From Geobacter sp. UBA4074 (GTDB lineage: Bacteria > Desulfobacterota > Desulfuromonadia > Geobacterales > Pseudopelobacteraceae), in contig DFYU01000117.1 of assembly GCA_002383415.1 (NCBI GenBank), positions 18,292-78,110 on the forward strand: DNA of 59,819 nucleotides, in the 5' to 3' direction. This document shows, in pieces, positions 8,308 through 16,295 of this stretch. Under the pieces are notes generated by a model that was given only the letters and a program-made list of their open reading frames with translations, did no database searches and was not told where the DNA came from. The position numbers and the translations under genes are program-made. Each line of letters starts with the position of its first letter. The stretch's first letter is position 1.

Positions 8308-8523
8308 TCAGCGTTTGAACAGCAGAAAAACTCCGGCGACGATACCTGCTGCGCCGCCAATGTAACGGTACATCACACCATCGGGGGCAGCCCCGGTGAT
8401 GGCGCGGGTCAATTGAGCCGTAACCGCCCCGGACATCTGATAGCCCCAAAACACCAGACCGACACCAACCACCAGCAGTACCAGACCAACAGCCTTTAAA
8501 ACCGTCTGTGTTTGTGCACTCAT
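8308..8523 (-). CDS. DUF3185 small membrane protein
   Basis: A 71-residue protein with two membrane helices (about 10-27 and 54-69). The linker pattern GYQMSGAVTAQLTRAITG-APDGVMYRYIGG is that of the DUF3185 family of small inner-membrane proteins of unknown function. AGGAGCG precedes the ATG. Confidence 0.8.
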   Translation of the reverse strand: MSAQTQTVLKAVGLVLLVVGVGLVFWGYQMSGAVTAQLTRAITGAAPDGVMYRYIGGAAGIVAGVFLLFKR

Positions 8524-8623
8524 ACAGTACGCTCCTCCATCTCTTCAGATTTACAGCCGCCCGGAACAGCGAGGCACCATCTTTGCCACAACAGACCTCG
8601 ACTAGCTGCCGCACTCACCGCCC

Positions 8624-8845
8624 CTATGCGCCGATCCGCTGAAAGCGCGGCACCTGCTGACCGTCCAGTTCAACGTTCTCCATAAACATCACCACGGGGC
8701 GTACCCAGAGTGAATTGTTGTCGTACAGGCAGCGATAGACCACCAGCAGTTCGTCGGTTTCGCTGTGGCGGGCCGTACCCAGCACCCGGTACTGGCCCCC
8801 CTTGTAGTGCCGGTACAGTCCCGGCTCAGGTTGCAGGATGTTCAT
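8624..8845 (-). CDS. DUF1653 family protein
   Basis: A 73-residue protein matching the short DUF1653 family over its whole length: PGLYRHYKGGQYRVLGTARH, LLVVYRCLYDN, LWVRPVVMF and a final VPRFQRI. Family members are small cytosolic beta-barrel proteins without a known reaction. The start is placed at 8845, four bases after the stop of the acetyltransferase gene, so it is likely translated from the same message. Confidence 0.85.
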   Translation of the reverse strand: MNILQPEPGLYRHYKGGQYRVLGTARHSETDELLVVYRCLYDNNSLWVRPVVMFMENVELDGQQVPRFQRIGA

Positions 8846-8849
8846 ACGA

Positions 8850-9362
8850 TCAGCGCCGGCTCTTACGCTTTTTGGGTGCTGCCGGTACTGATTTGAATTC
8901 AGATTCATAGCCCACCGTGAACGATAGTGCGCCGTCGTTACGCATACTCATGAAATGGGCATTGTTGGTATCGAAGAGACAGATCGGCTGGCTGCAGGGC
9001 TCAAAACCGAAACGCTGGTAGTAGGCCGGCTCACCCAGCACAAACAACGTCTGGCTCTTGATCGACTCCTGACGCAGGGCGAAGTTGAGCAGTTCCGTGC
9101 CGACTCCCTGGCGCTGAAAATCCGGCGCCACCGCCATCGGCGCCAGGTGCAGACCGCAGACCTGTCTGCCATGGAAGGCGTTGGAAAAGGCGACGTAGCC
9201 GATTACCTTGTTGGTATGGATGCAGACCCACTCCTGCAGCGGCTTGTTGTGTTCGTGCAGCTGCTGCACCAGGGCCGTCTCGTAGGCGCTGCCGGGAAAG
9301 GCCCGCTGCAGCAGGGCGTAGACCTTGGGGCGGTGTTCGTTGGTTACTTTCTGAATCTTCAT
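8850..9362 (-). CDS. GNAT family N-acetyltransferase
   Basis: A 170-residue GNAT protein. The acetyl-CoA-binding motif is VAPDFQRQGVGTELL, preceded by the beta-strand VIGYVAFSN and followed by LGEPAYYQRFGFEPC, the signature of the YhbS/small-molecule acetyltransferase group. The C-terminal tail is basic (KKRKSRR). It acetylates an amine on an unidentified substrate. The start at 9362 has GGAG upstream. It forms a two-gene unit with the DUF1653 gene. Confidence 0.85.
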   Translation of the reverse strand: MKIQKVTNEHRPKVYALLQRAFPGSAYETALVQQLHEHNKPLQEWVCIHTNKVIGYVAFSNAFHGRQVCGLHLAPMAVAPDFQRQGVGTELLNFALRQESIKSQTLFVLGEPAYYQRFGFEPCSQPICLFDTNNAHFMSMRNDGALSFTVGYESEFKSVPAAPKKRKSRR

Positions 9363-9516
9363 GGTTCCATTACTCCGGTGGCGTGGTGGCACTGCTCAGG
9401 TATGTAGCACAATCGGCGTCCCAGGGCATGTAAAACCATGCATTTGCTACCTTCAGTTGCCATACTTCAGCGATTCAGCTACTATCGCGCCAGTTTTTAC
9501 CCAACAAGGAGCCCCT

Positions 9517-10242
9517 ATGCCCGCTAATGCCCGCCATATTCTTGTGGCTACCGAAGCCCAGTGCCTGCAGCTTAAGACCGAAATCGAGGCCGGCGCCGAT
9601 TTCGCCGAGGTTGCCAAACGTGCCTCATCCTGTCCCTCCGGTCAGCAAGGGGGCGATCTCGGCACCTTCAATCCCGGCCAGATGGTGCCAGAGTTTGACC
9701 AGGCCGTGTTCAGCAGCGAGGTCAACACGCTGATCGGCCCCGTTCAGACCCAGTTCGGCTACCATCTGATCGAGGTGACCAAGCGCTGGGAGAACCCCAA
9801 GGCCGAACCCCAGGCAGCGGCCACCCTTGATCAGGCGCTGGAGCTATTGCGGCAGGATATGACCAACGCCGCCAGCCAGTCGAAATTCTACGACCTGTTC
9901 CTGAACACCACCTTCTGCGTGCCGACCCTCGATCCAAAGGAACTGAGCGGTGATGTCACCCTTGAAGAGGGTCAGGTGCTGCCGCTGATCGTTGAATCCG
10001 ACGGCAACGATTACCTGATGATCTTTGACAGCCCGGAGCGCCTGAACAACTGGACCGGCAAGGAGACCACCTGGATCGGCGTACCGGGCCATGTGCTGGC
10101 CGCCACCACCATGCCGCCACTGCATATGGCCATGAACGTGGGCACCAATTACTCCAAGCAGTTCCTGCCCGATGAGATCGCCTGGCTGCGTGAGGTAGTG
10201 GAGCAGTGTAACCAGGCAGGAGCCGGGCAGCCGGCGGGCTGA
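9517..10242 (+). CDS. Parvulin-type peptidyl-prolyl isomerase fused to an SseB-like domain
   Basis: A 241-residue cytosolic protein without signal peptide. Residues 1-92 are a compact parvulin like Par10/PpiC, with RHILV at 6-10, catalytic-region SSCPSGQQGGDLG, FNPGQMVPEFDQAVF and GYHLIEV. Residues about 104-231 resemble the SseB N-terminal domain: a leading helix LDQALELLRQ, FCVPTLD, VLPLIVESDGNDYLMIFDS, RLNNW and the closing MAMNVGTNYSKQFLPDEI. Parvulins isomerise proline bonds. SseB-like domains are linked to protein interaction and secretion-related functions but have no fixed reaction. AAGGAG lies before the ATG. The fusion is unusual to me. Confidence 0.85.
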   Translation: MPANARHILVATEAQCLQLKTEIEAGADFAEVAKRASSCPSGQQGGDLGTFNPGQMVPEFDQAVFSSEVNTLIGPVQTQFGYHLIEVTKRWENPKAEPQAAATLDQALELLRQDMTNAASQSKFYDLFLNTTFCVPTLDPKELSGDVTLEEGQVLPLIVESDGNDYLMIFDSPERLNNWTGKETTWIGVPGHVLAATTMPPLHMAMNVGTNYSKQFLPDEIAWLREVVEQCNQAGAGQPAG

Positions 10243-10278
10243 GGTCACTAGATGATGCAGTCGGCGACTGCGGATACG

Positions 10279-10306
10279 AAAAAGGCGGCCAATCGGCCGC
10301 CTTTTT
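10279..10306. terminator. Bidirectional intrinsic terminator, GGCGGCC family copy 3
   Basis: AAAAAGGCGGCC pairs perfectly with GGCCGCCTTTTT around loop AATC, with a T-run on both strands. It lies between convergent genes ending at 10242 and 10327. Confidence 0.9.
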
Positions 10307-10326
10307 TGTTGATCTGAAAGTGTTGA

Positions 10327-11223
10327 TCAGCCCTGCTGCTTGGCCAGCAGATAGCGGCCAACGTAGTTCTTGGAAAACTGGTAGGCAGTGCGGCCGCAAC
10401 GCTTGCTCTTGTCATGGGACCACTTGATTGCCTCCTGCTCCAGCTCCTTGGTAAGCGGGATCTCCACCTGCCGCTCCCGCGCCTCGCGGGTAATGGCCAG
10501 CCGCACCGCATCCAGGTAGCGATCCTGCGAAAAGGCGTAAAAGGCGACCCACAGACCGAAACGATCGGACAACGAGATCTTCTCCTCCATCACCTCGCTC
10601 TGCTGCAGCTCACCATTCACAAACATGCCGCCCCGTTGATCCGTCTCGTATTCCGGCAGCAGATGCCGCCGGTTGGAGGTAACGTAGATCAGCACGTTCT
10701 CCGGCGGTGAGTAGACCGATCCGTCCAGGGCGCTTTTGAGCATCTTGTAACTCAACTCCCCCGGCTCAAAGGTCAGGTCGTCGCACAGCAGGATGAAACG
10801 GTACGGCTGATCCTCCACCACGCTGAAGATCTCCGACAGGTAGATCAGATCCTCTTTTTCGATCTGGATCACCCGCAGCCCTTGGGGGGCATACTCGTTG
10901 AGCAATGCCTTGATGATCGAGGACTTGCCGGTGCCGCGGGAGCCCCACAACAGGGCGTTGTTGGCCGGCAGGCCAGCCAGGAACTGACGGGTATTGTGCT
11001 CCATCACCTCGATCTGTTTTTCCACCCCCAGCAGTTCCGAGAGCCGGGTGGTGTCGGTCACCCGCACCGGCTCCAGGTAGCCGGAAAAAGAATGGCGACG
11101 CCAGTTGGCGGCGTAACAGGCGGACCAGTCCACCGGCTTGACCGTGCGGGGCAGCAGCATCTCCACCGAGCTGAGTACACGCTCCAATCGGGCAACAACG
11201 TCAGGTTTCAGGTTCAGCATCAT
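10327..11223 (-). CDS. DUF815 AAA+ ATPase
   Basis: A 298-residue ATPase of the DUF815 family. It has Walker A GSRGTGKSS, Walker B FILLCDDL, a sensor-like VTSNRRHLLPE and the family-specific end RTAYQFSKNYVGRYLL. An N-terminal helical region of about 80 residues precedes the AAA domain. Family members are standalone ATPases without an established partner. The start at 11223 gives two consecutive Met codons; the second (11220) is equally possible. Confidence 0.85.
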   Translation of the reverse strand: MMLNLKPDVVARLERVLSSVEMLLPRTVKPVDWSACYAANWRRHSFSGYLEPVRVTDTTRLSELLGVEKQIEVMEHNTRQFLAGLPANNALLWGSRGTGKSSIIKALLNEYAPQGLRVIQIEKEDLIYLSEIFSVVEDQPYRFILLCDDLTFEPGELSYKMLKSALDGSVYSPPENVLIYVTSNRRHLLPEYETDQRGGMFVNGELQQSEVMEEKISLSDRFGLWVAFYAFSQDRYLDAVRLAITREARERQVEIPLTKELEQEAIKWSHDKSKRCGRTAYQFSKNYVGRYLLAKQQG

Positions 11224-11444
11224 TCGTCTCGTTTCATAGGTAAAGTACGCCGTTGAGCCTGGCGGCCTGGCGGGTGCTGATGTAAGCAGGATGTTGGCAC
11301 GGGAAACGGTGCAGGTTCGAAGGGAAACAGGTAGAGCCGGACTGCCGCGTGCGGAGCGACCCATATACCCCACCAGCCGGAGGTGTGTCAAACTGAAAGT
11401 ATGCTGCTTTCACTCTATACTGAGTGGCCTGCCCGGATTGGTCG

Positions 11445-11963
11445 TTAGCGGGATTTTTTCGGCCCCGGGGCCGAGTTGCGCCCCAGCCGGGCATCCAGCT
11501 CGTCGATCCAACCGGCCTTGGCGTCGGGAAAGGCATCGGCATAGGGCACGTAGGGCTTGATGTCCAGCACCGGGGTGCCATCCAACAGGTCCACCCCGCG
11601 CAGCTGCAGGGTACGGCCTTCGATCGTCAGCAGCTCCACCGCCGACAGCCCAATGGCGTTGGGCCGGTGGGGCGAACGGGTGGCCAGCACCCCCCGCTTG
11701 GGACCGCCCCGAGGCGGCTTGACCGTGTTCTTCCAGCCCTCGCTCAAGTGAAAGCCAAAGATCAGCCAGATCCGCTCAAACCCTTGCAGGTCCTGCAACA
11801 CCTGCTCATCCAGCCAATCGGCCAGCTCCAGGGTGGCAAGGGCAGCCTCACCGCTCTCGGTCCCCGCCACCACCGTACTCTGGTGGGGGGCGTCGATGCG
11901 GCGGCTGTAGGGAGAACGTAAGATGCCGATCGGGCAATAGCGGTAGGGGCTGTCGCAGGTCAT
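11445..11963 (-). CDS. trmO: tRNA (t6A37) N6-methyltransferase TrmO
   Basis: A 172-residue protein of the TsaA/TrmO (YaeB) family, a single beta-barrel methyltransferase that N6-methylates t6A at position 37 of some tRNAs with SAM. Visible motifs are IGILRSPYS near the N terminus, LDEQVLQDLQGFERIWLIFGFH, the SAM-site RGVLATRSPHRPNAIGLS and LRGVDLLDGTPVLDIKPY. The C-terminal extension found in E. coli is absent, as in many bacteria. No strong ribosome site is seen before the ATG at 11963. Confidence 0.9.
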   Translation of the reverse strand: MTCDSPYRYCPIGILRSPYSRRIDAPHQSTVVAGTESGEAALATLELADWLDEQVLQDLQGFERIWLIFGFHLSEGWKNTVKPPRGGPKRGVLATRSPHRPNAIGLSAVELLTIEGRTLQLRGVDLLDGTPVLDIKPYVPYADAFPDAKAGWIDELDARLGRNSAPGPKKSR

Positions 11964-12106
11964 GACGCAAATGCTAACGCAAGCGGGCTGTCCTGACAAT
12001 ACAATAGCAACAGGTTACACGATCCATTTACAGAGAGGTGTTGCGCCGAAGCGCATGAAAATGTTACATAGATTAATCCATATCTCTACGATACGAGGTT
12101 GAAACG

Positions 12107-13420
12107 ATGACACACTTTGGTCCAACCAAGCTTGACGCAGCGTTGATCCCGAACATAGCCCGTCAGTGGGGCACCCCGATCTACCTGCACGACCAGGCAT
12201 ACATTGAAAACAGCTGCCAGCAACTGCTGGGCATGCCCAATGCCTTCGGCCTGCATGTGCGCTACGCCATGAAGGCCAACTCCGACCGCACCGTGCTGCG
12301 GGTGGTCACCAACCAGGGGCTTGATCTGGACTGCTCGTCGCTGGACGAAGCAGCCCGCGCTCATAGCGCCGGCATCCCCTACAGCCGGATGATGCTGACC
12401 ACCCAGGAAGTGCCCACCGGCGAGGAACGGACCGAGCTGGAGCAGATGATCAAAGCGGGGCTCAAGTACAACGTCTGCTCCATGCTGCAGTTCAAGCTGA
12501 TTGCCGACTTTGCCAAGGCCACCAGCGTCGACCTCTCAATGCGAGTGCACCCCGGCGCGGCCGGAGGCGGCGAGAGCGCCACCCGCGATACCGGCAGCGA
12601 GTACTCCTGCTTCGGCGTACACCTGAGGGATGTGCCCAAGGTCAAGGCCATGGCCGACGAGATGGGCCTGCGCTTCACCCAGGTGCACGTGCATATCGGC
12701 TCCGGCGGCGATCCGGAAAAGTGGCGCCAGAACATCGACCGCGAGCTGGGCTTTGTGAAGACCTACTTCCCGGATGCCGTCACGGTCAGCTTTGGCGGAG
12801 GCCTGAAGGTGGCCCGCATGCCGGGCGAGAAGCAGGCCGACATCACCAGCCTGGGCGCCTATGCCAAACAACGCATCGAAGCGTTCAAGGCCGAAACCGG
12901 CCGCGAACTAAAGATGGAGATCGAGCCGGGCACCTTTGTGGTGGCCAACTCCGGCCATATCATCACCCGCATCATTGACAAGAAACTGACCAACGAGCTG
13001 AACTTCCTGATCGTGGACGGCGGCATGGAGCTCTTGACCCGGCCGCTGCTGTACGGCTCCGAGCACCCGATCGCCATCGTGCGCCAGGACGGCACCTTGC
13101 TCTCCAGCGAATACGACCAGTGCCCGGCTGAGGGGCTCAAGTCATTCGGTATCGTGGGCCGCTGCTGCGAAAGCGGCGACTCGGTGCGCCTGGACAATGA
13201 CGGCAACATCGTGCCGGTGCTGATTGCCGAGCCGGAGATCGGCGACTATGTGGTGATCGGCGGCACCGGCGCCTATTCCGAGAGCATGTCACCGGAAAAC
13301 TACAACTCCCACCGCAAGCCGGGGGCGGTCATGAAGACCACCAGCGGTGAGTTGGTGTTGATCCGCAAGAAGCAGGTCCGTGCACAGCTGACCCAGAACG
13401 AACTTGATGTAACACTGTAA
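12107..13420 (+). CDS. Diaminopimelate-decarboxylase-like PLP enzyme (divergent)
   Basis: A 437-residue fold-III PLP decarboxylase. The PLP lysine is in YAMKAN (about residue 56). HIGSGGDPEKW, FGGG, CCESGD and GAYSESMSPENYNSH match the DAP/ornithine/arginine decarboxylase superfamily and look closest to LysA. It departs from usual LysA: the EPGR motif, whose Arg contacts the PLP phosphate, reads EPGTF. It is also about 8 kb from dapA/dapB/dapL and on the other strand. It may be a LysA paralogue with another substrate, or an unusual LysA. GAGG precedes the ATG. Confidence 0.8.
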   Translation: MTHFGPTKLDAALIPNIARQWGTPIYLHDQAYIENSCQQLLGMPNAFGLHVRYAMKANSDRTVLRVVTNQGLDLDCSSLDEAARAHSAGIPYSRMMLTTQEVPTGEERTELEQMIKAGLKYNVCSMLQFKLIADFAKATSVDLSMRVHPGAAGGGESATRDTGSEYSCFGVHLRDVPKVKAMADEMGLRFTQVHVHIGSGGDPEKWRQNIDRELGFVKTYFPDAVTVSFGGGLKVARMPGEKQADITSLGAYAKQRIEAFKAETGRELKMEIEPGTFVVANSGHIITRIIDKKLTNELNFLIVDGGMELLTRPLLYGSEHPIAIVRQDGTLLSSEYDQCPAEGLKSFGIVGRCCESGDSVRLDNDGNIVPVLIAEPEIGDYVVIGGTGAYSESMSPENYNSHRKPGAVMKTTSGELVLIRKKQVRAQLTQNELDVTL

Positions 13421-13440
13421 GTCTCGTTCTCACCTTACCG

Positions 13441-13480
13441 AAACGAGAACAGGCGGCCAATCAGCCGCCTGTTCTCGTTT
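13441..13480. terminator. Bidirectional terminator, GGCGGCC family copy 4
   Basis: A 17-base-pair perfect stem (13441-13457 with 13464-13480) around CAATCA, with the AAACGAGAACAG arm extending the common core. It lies between convergent genes ending at 13420 and 13505. Confidence 0.85.
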
Positions 13481-13504
13481 GTGCGCTATCCAACACAATC
13501 CTTG

Positions 13505-13999
13505 TCAGACAACTGACACGATGGTGTAGATCGACCGTTTACCGTTCTCACCCAGCTGCAGTTCGTCACCCACGGTCAGGCCGAGCAACTGCCTGCCAAG
13601 CGGAGAGGCCGGGGTAATCACCACGATCTCACCGGCAGGGTCGGCCAGCTTCATACCGCCGGCCTGGGGACCGATGAACAGCCGCCGCTCGCCACCGATC
13701 TCATCCTCCAGCGTTACCAGGGCACCCAGACGCAGCGGCGTATCGCCGTCAAACTGCTGCAGTTCCAGACTACGGTAGGCCTCTAGTCCCTGGCGGATCT
13801 CCTGGGCCCGGTTGGCCTGTCCCTGGGCGATGTAGGAAGCCTCCAGGGCGGTGGTGTCGTACTTGTTATCCGGCTGGCACTCCTCGTGGGTGGCGGCACG
13901 GTGGGCATGCAGGGCCGCAGCGGTGAACAGTGTCAGGTCGGCCTCCAGACGGGCAATAATGGTGGCAACAAGCTGCTGCTTGGTCATGGTCGTGCTCAT
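13505..13999 (-). CDS. GreA/GreB-like transcription factor
   Basis: A 164-residue protein. The N-terminal half is a helical hairpin, as in Gre coiled coils (TKQQLVATIIARLEADL, then a segment with ALEASYIAQGQANRAQEI). The C-terminal half is the FKBP-like Gre domain (GALVTLEDEIGGERRLFIGP, VVITPASPLGRQLLGLTVGDEL). The acidic tip sequence of true GreA is not clear, so it may regulate RNA polymerase through its secondary channel without stimulating RNA cleavage. Its ATG overlaps the stop of the yaeQ-like gene (ATGA). Confidence 0.82.
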   Translation of the reverse strand: MSTTMTKQQLVATIIARLEADLTLFTAAALHAHRAATHEECQPDNKYDTTALEASYIAQGQANRAQEIRQGLEAYRSLELQQFDGDTPLRLGALVTLEDEIGGERRLFIGPQAGGMKLADPAGEIVVITPASPLGRQLLGLTVGDELQLGENGKRSIYTIVSVV

Positions 14000-14529
14000 C
14001 CAACCACCTGCAGCGCCGTCTCCAGGGTCTCGTTGCCGATGGTCAGGTAGCAGACCCCTTCGGTAATGGTGAGCCCCCAGGTCAGGGAACGCTCCAGACG
14101 CTGCACGATGGCAGCGACAAACGGCTGATCGATGGTGATGATGCTCAGATTGGCACAATGCGCCAACTTGGGCAGATGCTGCTGCTCCCAGCTGGGCAAC
14201 GCCCGGCCGCAGGCCAACAGCCGCACCTGTTCGCTATGGCGGCTGGCCTTGATGATCCGTTCGCTATCCGGCAGCCCCACCTCCACCCACAGCCGCACCC
14301 GGCCATCGCCGTTTTTCAGCCATAGCTCCGGTTCGTCGCTGGCACAGAGCCCCTTGGTGAAGCTTAAACCCTCTTCGTAAAAGAGGGCATAGGCCAGCAG
14401 CCGCGCCACCAGACGTTCCTCAGTCTCGGAGGGGTGCTGGGCCACGGTGGCGGCCAGGGTTTCATAGACACCGCGATCAAGGTCCGACAGCGTGATGGTG
14501 GCTTTATAGATGGTGGCAGGTAAGGCCAT
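13996..14529 (-). CDS. YaeQ family protein
   Basis: A 177-residue protein matching YaeQ throughout: an N-terminal ATIYKATITLSDLDRGVYE, ERLVARLLAYALFYEEGLSFTKGL, a PD-(D/E)XK-nuclease-like core (LWVEVGLPDSERIIKASR) and C-terminal WGLTITEGVCYLTI. YaeQ resembles a restriction-endonuclease fold but its function is unsettled. It sits between yaiI and the Gre-like gene, with a four-base overlap to the latter. Confidence 0.9.
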   Translation of the reverse strand: MALPATIYKATITLSDLDRGVYETLAATVAQHPSETEERLVARLLAYALFYEEGLSFTKGLCASDEPELWLKNGDGRVRLWVEVGLPDSERIIKASRHSEQVRLLACGRALPSWEQQHLPKLAHCANLSIITIDQPFVAAIVQRLERSLTWGLTITEGVCYLTIGNETLETALQVVG

Positions 14530-14541
14530 AGCTAGTCCTTT

Positions 14542-15009
14542 TCAGTTTGGCCGCTGGCCACGCAGCAGCTTATGTAGCAGGCTGTCCAGGGCCGAGGCGA
14601 AGCGATTGCGGTCGCTCATGCTGAACGGTGGCGGCCCGCCCCCCTGGATCATGCCGCTATCGCGCAACTCGCTCATCAGATCGCGAAAAGCCAGCCGGTC
14701 GCCGATCGACTCTTCAGTGTACTGCTCACCGCGCGGGTCCAGAGCAATGCCCCCCTTGGCCACAATGCGGGCCGCCAGCGGCACATCGGCGGTCACCACC
14801 AGGTCGGTGGGGGCGGCATGCTCGGCAATGTAGTCGTCGGCCACATCAAAACCGTCGGCCACCACAATCGTCTCCACCAGTGGACCGTTGTGCTTGGCCA
14901 AACTCTTGTTGGCCACCAGGCAGAGGGGCACCTGCAATCGGCTCGAGGCCCGGAACAGGATCTCCTTCACCACCCGCGGGCAGGCATCAGCATCAATCCA
15001 GATATTCAT
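14542..15009 (-). CDS. YaiI/YqxD (DUF188) family protein
   Basis: A 155-residue PIN-like protein of the UPF0178 family: MNIWIDADACPRVVKEIL at the start, VVADGFDVADDYI, DLVVTADVPLAARIVAKG, then SMSDRNRFASALDSLLHKLL at the end. Conserved acidic residues suggest a nuclease fold, but no activity is established. It is the first gene of a minus-strand group with YaeQ and the Gre-like factor. Confidence 0.9.
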   Translation of the reverse strand: MNIWIDADACPRVVKEILFRASSRLQVPLCLVANKSLAKHNGPLVETIVVADGFDVADDYIAEHAAPTDLVVTADVPLAARIVAKGGIALDPRGEQYTEESIGDRLAFRDLMSELRDSGMIQGGGPPPFSMSDRNRFASALDSLLHKLLRGQRPN

Positions 15010-15056
15010 AGAGATACTTTCTGAACGAAAAGCGAGCTGGAATCAATCAAAACAAC

Positions 15057-15082
15057 AAAGGCGGCCGCTTGGCCACCTTGCA
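15057..15082 (-). repeat. GGCGGCC hairpin family copy 5, in a divergent leader
   Basis: CAAGGTGGCC pairs with GGCCGCCTTTG around AAGC on the minus strand with one G-U wobble, and is followed by a T-rich stretch. On the plus strand the same position is a C-A mismatch. It lies about 50 bases upstream of the yaiI-like ATG and upstream of a divergent gene, so it is not an ordinary gene-end terminator. Confidence 0.6.
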
Positions 15083-15206
15083 AATCACGTATAGTGCCCC
15101 CCGAATCAGCCTGAACCCATGCTGATTTAGGTATGTTTTCCAACCGTTTGGCGGTATCCTTCCCCACCGACTGCACCGACCAGCCCACCCTGACCAGGAA
15201 CCTGCC

Positions 15207-15869
15207 ATGGACCGATCGTCCCGCAATTACCTCAACACGCGCCACCTCGACCGGTTCGCCGGCGACTCCCTGTTTGACCGCATTGCCCGGTCCGTCTGCG
15301 GGGCTGGCTGTCTGCCGCGCAAAGAGCTGTATGAGGCATGGGAGGTGGCCCGCCGGGTGCGGCGACGGTTCCGCGGCGGTCGGGTGGTGGACCTGGCGTG
15401 CGGTCATGGTCTGCTGGCCCAGATGCTCCTGCTGCTGGACGACAGCTCACCGGAAGCGCTGGCCGTCGATTTAAATATCCCGGAAAGCGCCGGCACGCTG
15501 GCCGCCGCCCTGGAAGAGACCTGGCCCCGGCTGCGCGGGAGGGGCCGCTTCGAACAGGGGGATATGGGACAGGTTGTGCTGACCCCGGACGACCTGGTCG
15601 TATCCGTGCACGCCTGCGGCGGGCTGACCGACCGGGTGCTGGATCTGGCGATGGCGGCCGGGGCCCGTGTCGCGGTGCTGCCCTGCTGCCACAACCTGGA
15701 CCGGGGAGACAAGGGGGGACTGGAGGGGTGGCTGGACGGCCCACTGGCCATCGACGCCACCCGGGCTGCGCGGTTGCGTGCCCATGGCTACCGGGTCTAC
15801 ACCCAGACCATCCCGTCGGATATCACCCCGAAAAACCGCTTGTTGCTGGCGGAGCCGGCATGTCGCTAG
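15207..15869 (+). CDS. SAM-dependent methyltransferase, GSTCD/METTL25-like
   Basis: A 220-residue methyltransferase. The SAM motif is VVDLACGHGLLAQMLLL, with acidic ALAVDLNIPE after it. The later VSVHACGGLTDRVLDLAM and VAVLPCCHN are characteristic of the GSTCD/METTL25-type methyltransferase domain. The substrate is unknown. The start codon at 15207 fits the domain start, but no good ribosome site precedes it. Confidence 0.8.
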   Translation: MDRSSRNYLNTRHLDRFAGDSLFDRIARSVCGAGCLPRKELYEAWEVARRVRRRFRGGRVVDLACGHGLLAQMLLLLDDSSPEALAVDLNIPESAGTLAAALEETWPRLRGRGRFEQGDMGQVVLTPDDLVVSVHACGGLTDRVLDLAMAAGARVAVLPCCHNLDRGDKGGLEGWLDGPLAIDATRAARLRAHGYRVYTQTIPSDITPKNRLLLAEPACR

Positions 15870-15918
15870 GCGTGCTGGAGGTGAAGTGGCATGCCTGACA
15901 GCAGCGGGCAAGAAACAA

Positions 15919-15944
15919 CAAAGGCGGCCGATTGGCCGCCTTTG
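15919..15944. terminator. GGCGGCC hairpin family copy 6
   Basis: An 11-base-pair perfect stem around loop GATT, between convergent genes ending at 15869 and 15971. Short T-tracts on both sides support a modest bidirectional terminator. Confidence 0.7.
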
Positions 15945-15970
15945 AATTACTGTATAGGTCTCCCGGGATG

Positions 15971-16261
15971 TCAGGCTATTGCTGTCAGCCGGTGCACCGT
16001 TTTCTCGGCGACCATCCCCGCTATGGCGCTACTGCAGCCAAGGTAATGTTCGGTCTTCAGGTGCTTTTCCAGGTGCTCCGCGCTCTCCCAGGTCTCGTAA
16101 AAGACGAACACCTCGGGGGCCTCAATATCCTGATGCAGGAGGTAGTGAATGCACCCTTCCTCGCTTCGCGTCGGGGTTACGAGTTTGCAGAGCTCGTTCC
16201 TGACGCATTCAGCCGACTCCTTCTGTGCCTTGACGATTGCCACGAGCGATAGTCTTGCCAT
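15971..16261 (-). CDS. Antibiotic biosynthesis monooxygenase (ABM) domain protein
   Basis: A 96-residue single ABM domain of the YgiN-like group. It has LVAIVKAQKES at the start, then EEGCIHYLLHQD, FVFYETWESAEHLEKHLKTEHY and a closing strand. Such dimers act on quinols or as ligand-binding barrels. It lies downstream of the flavoprotein gene and divergent from an HxlR regulator, a context that suggests quinone or electrophile stress. Confidence 0.85.
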   Translation of the reverse strand: MARLSLVAIVKAQKESAECVRNELCKLVTPTRSEEGCIHYLLHQDIEAPEVFVFYETWESAEHLEKHLKTEHYLGCSSAIAGMVAEKTVHRLTAIA

Positions 16262-16295
16262 TTCTGTTCATGCCTCCTGATGACCGAACGTATTC

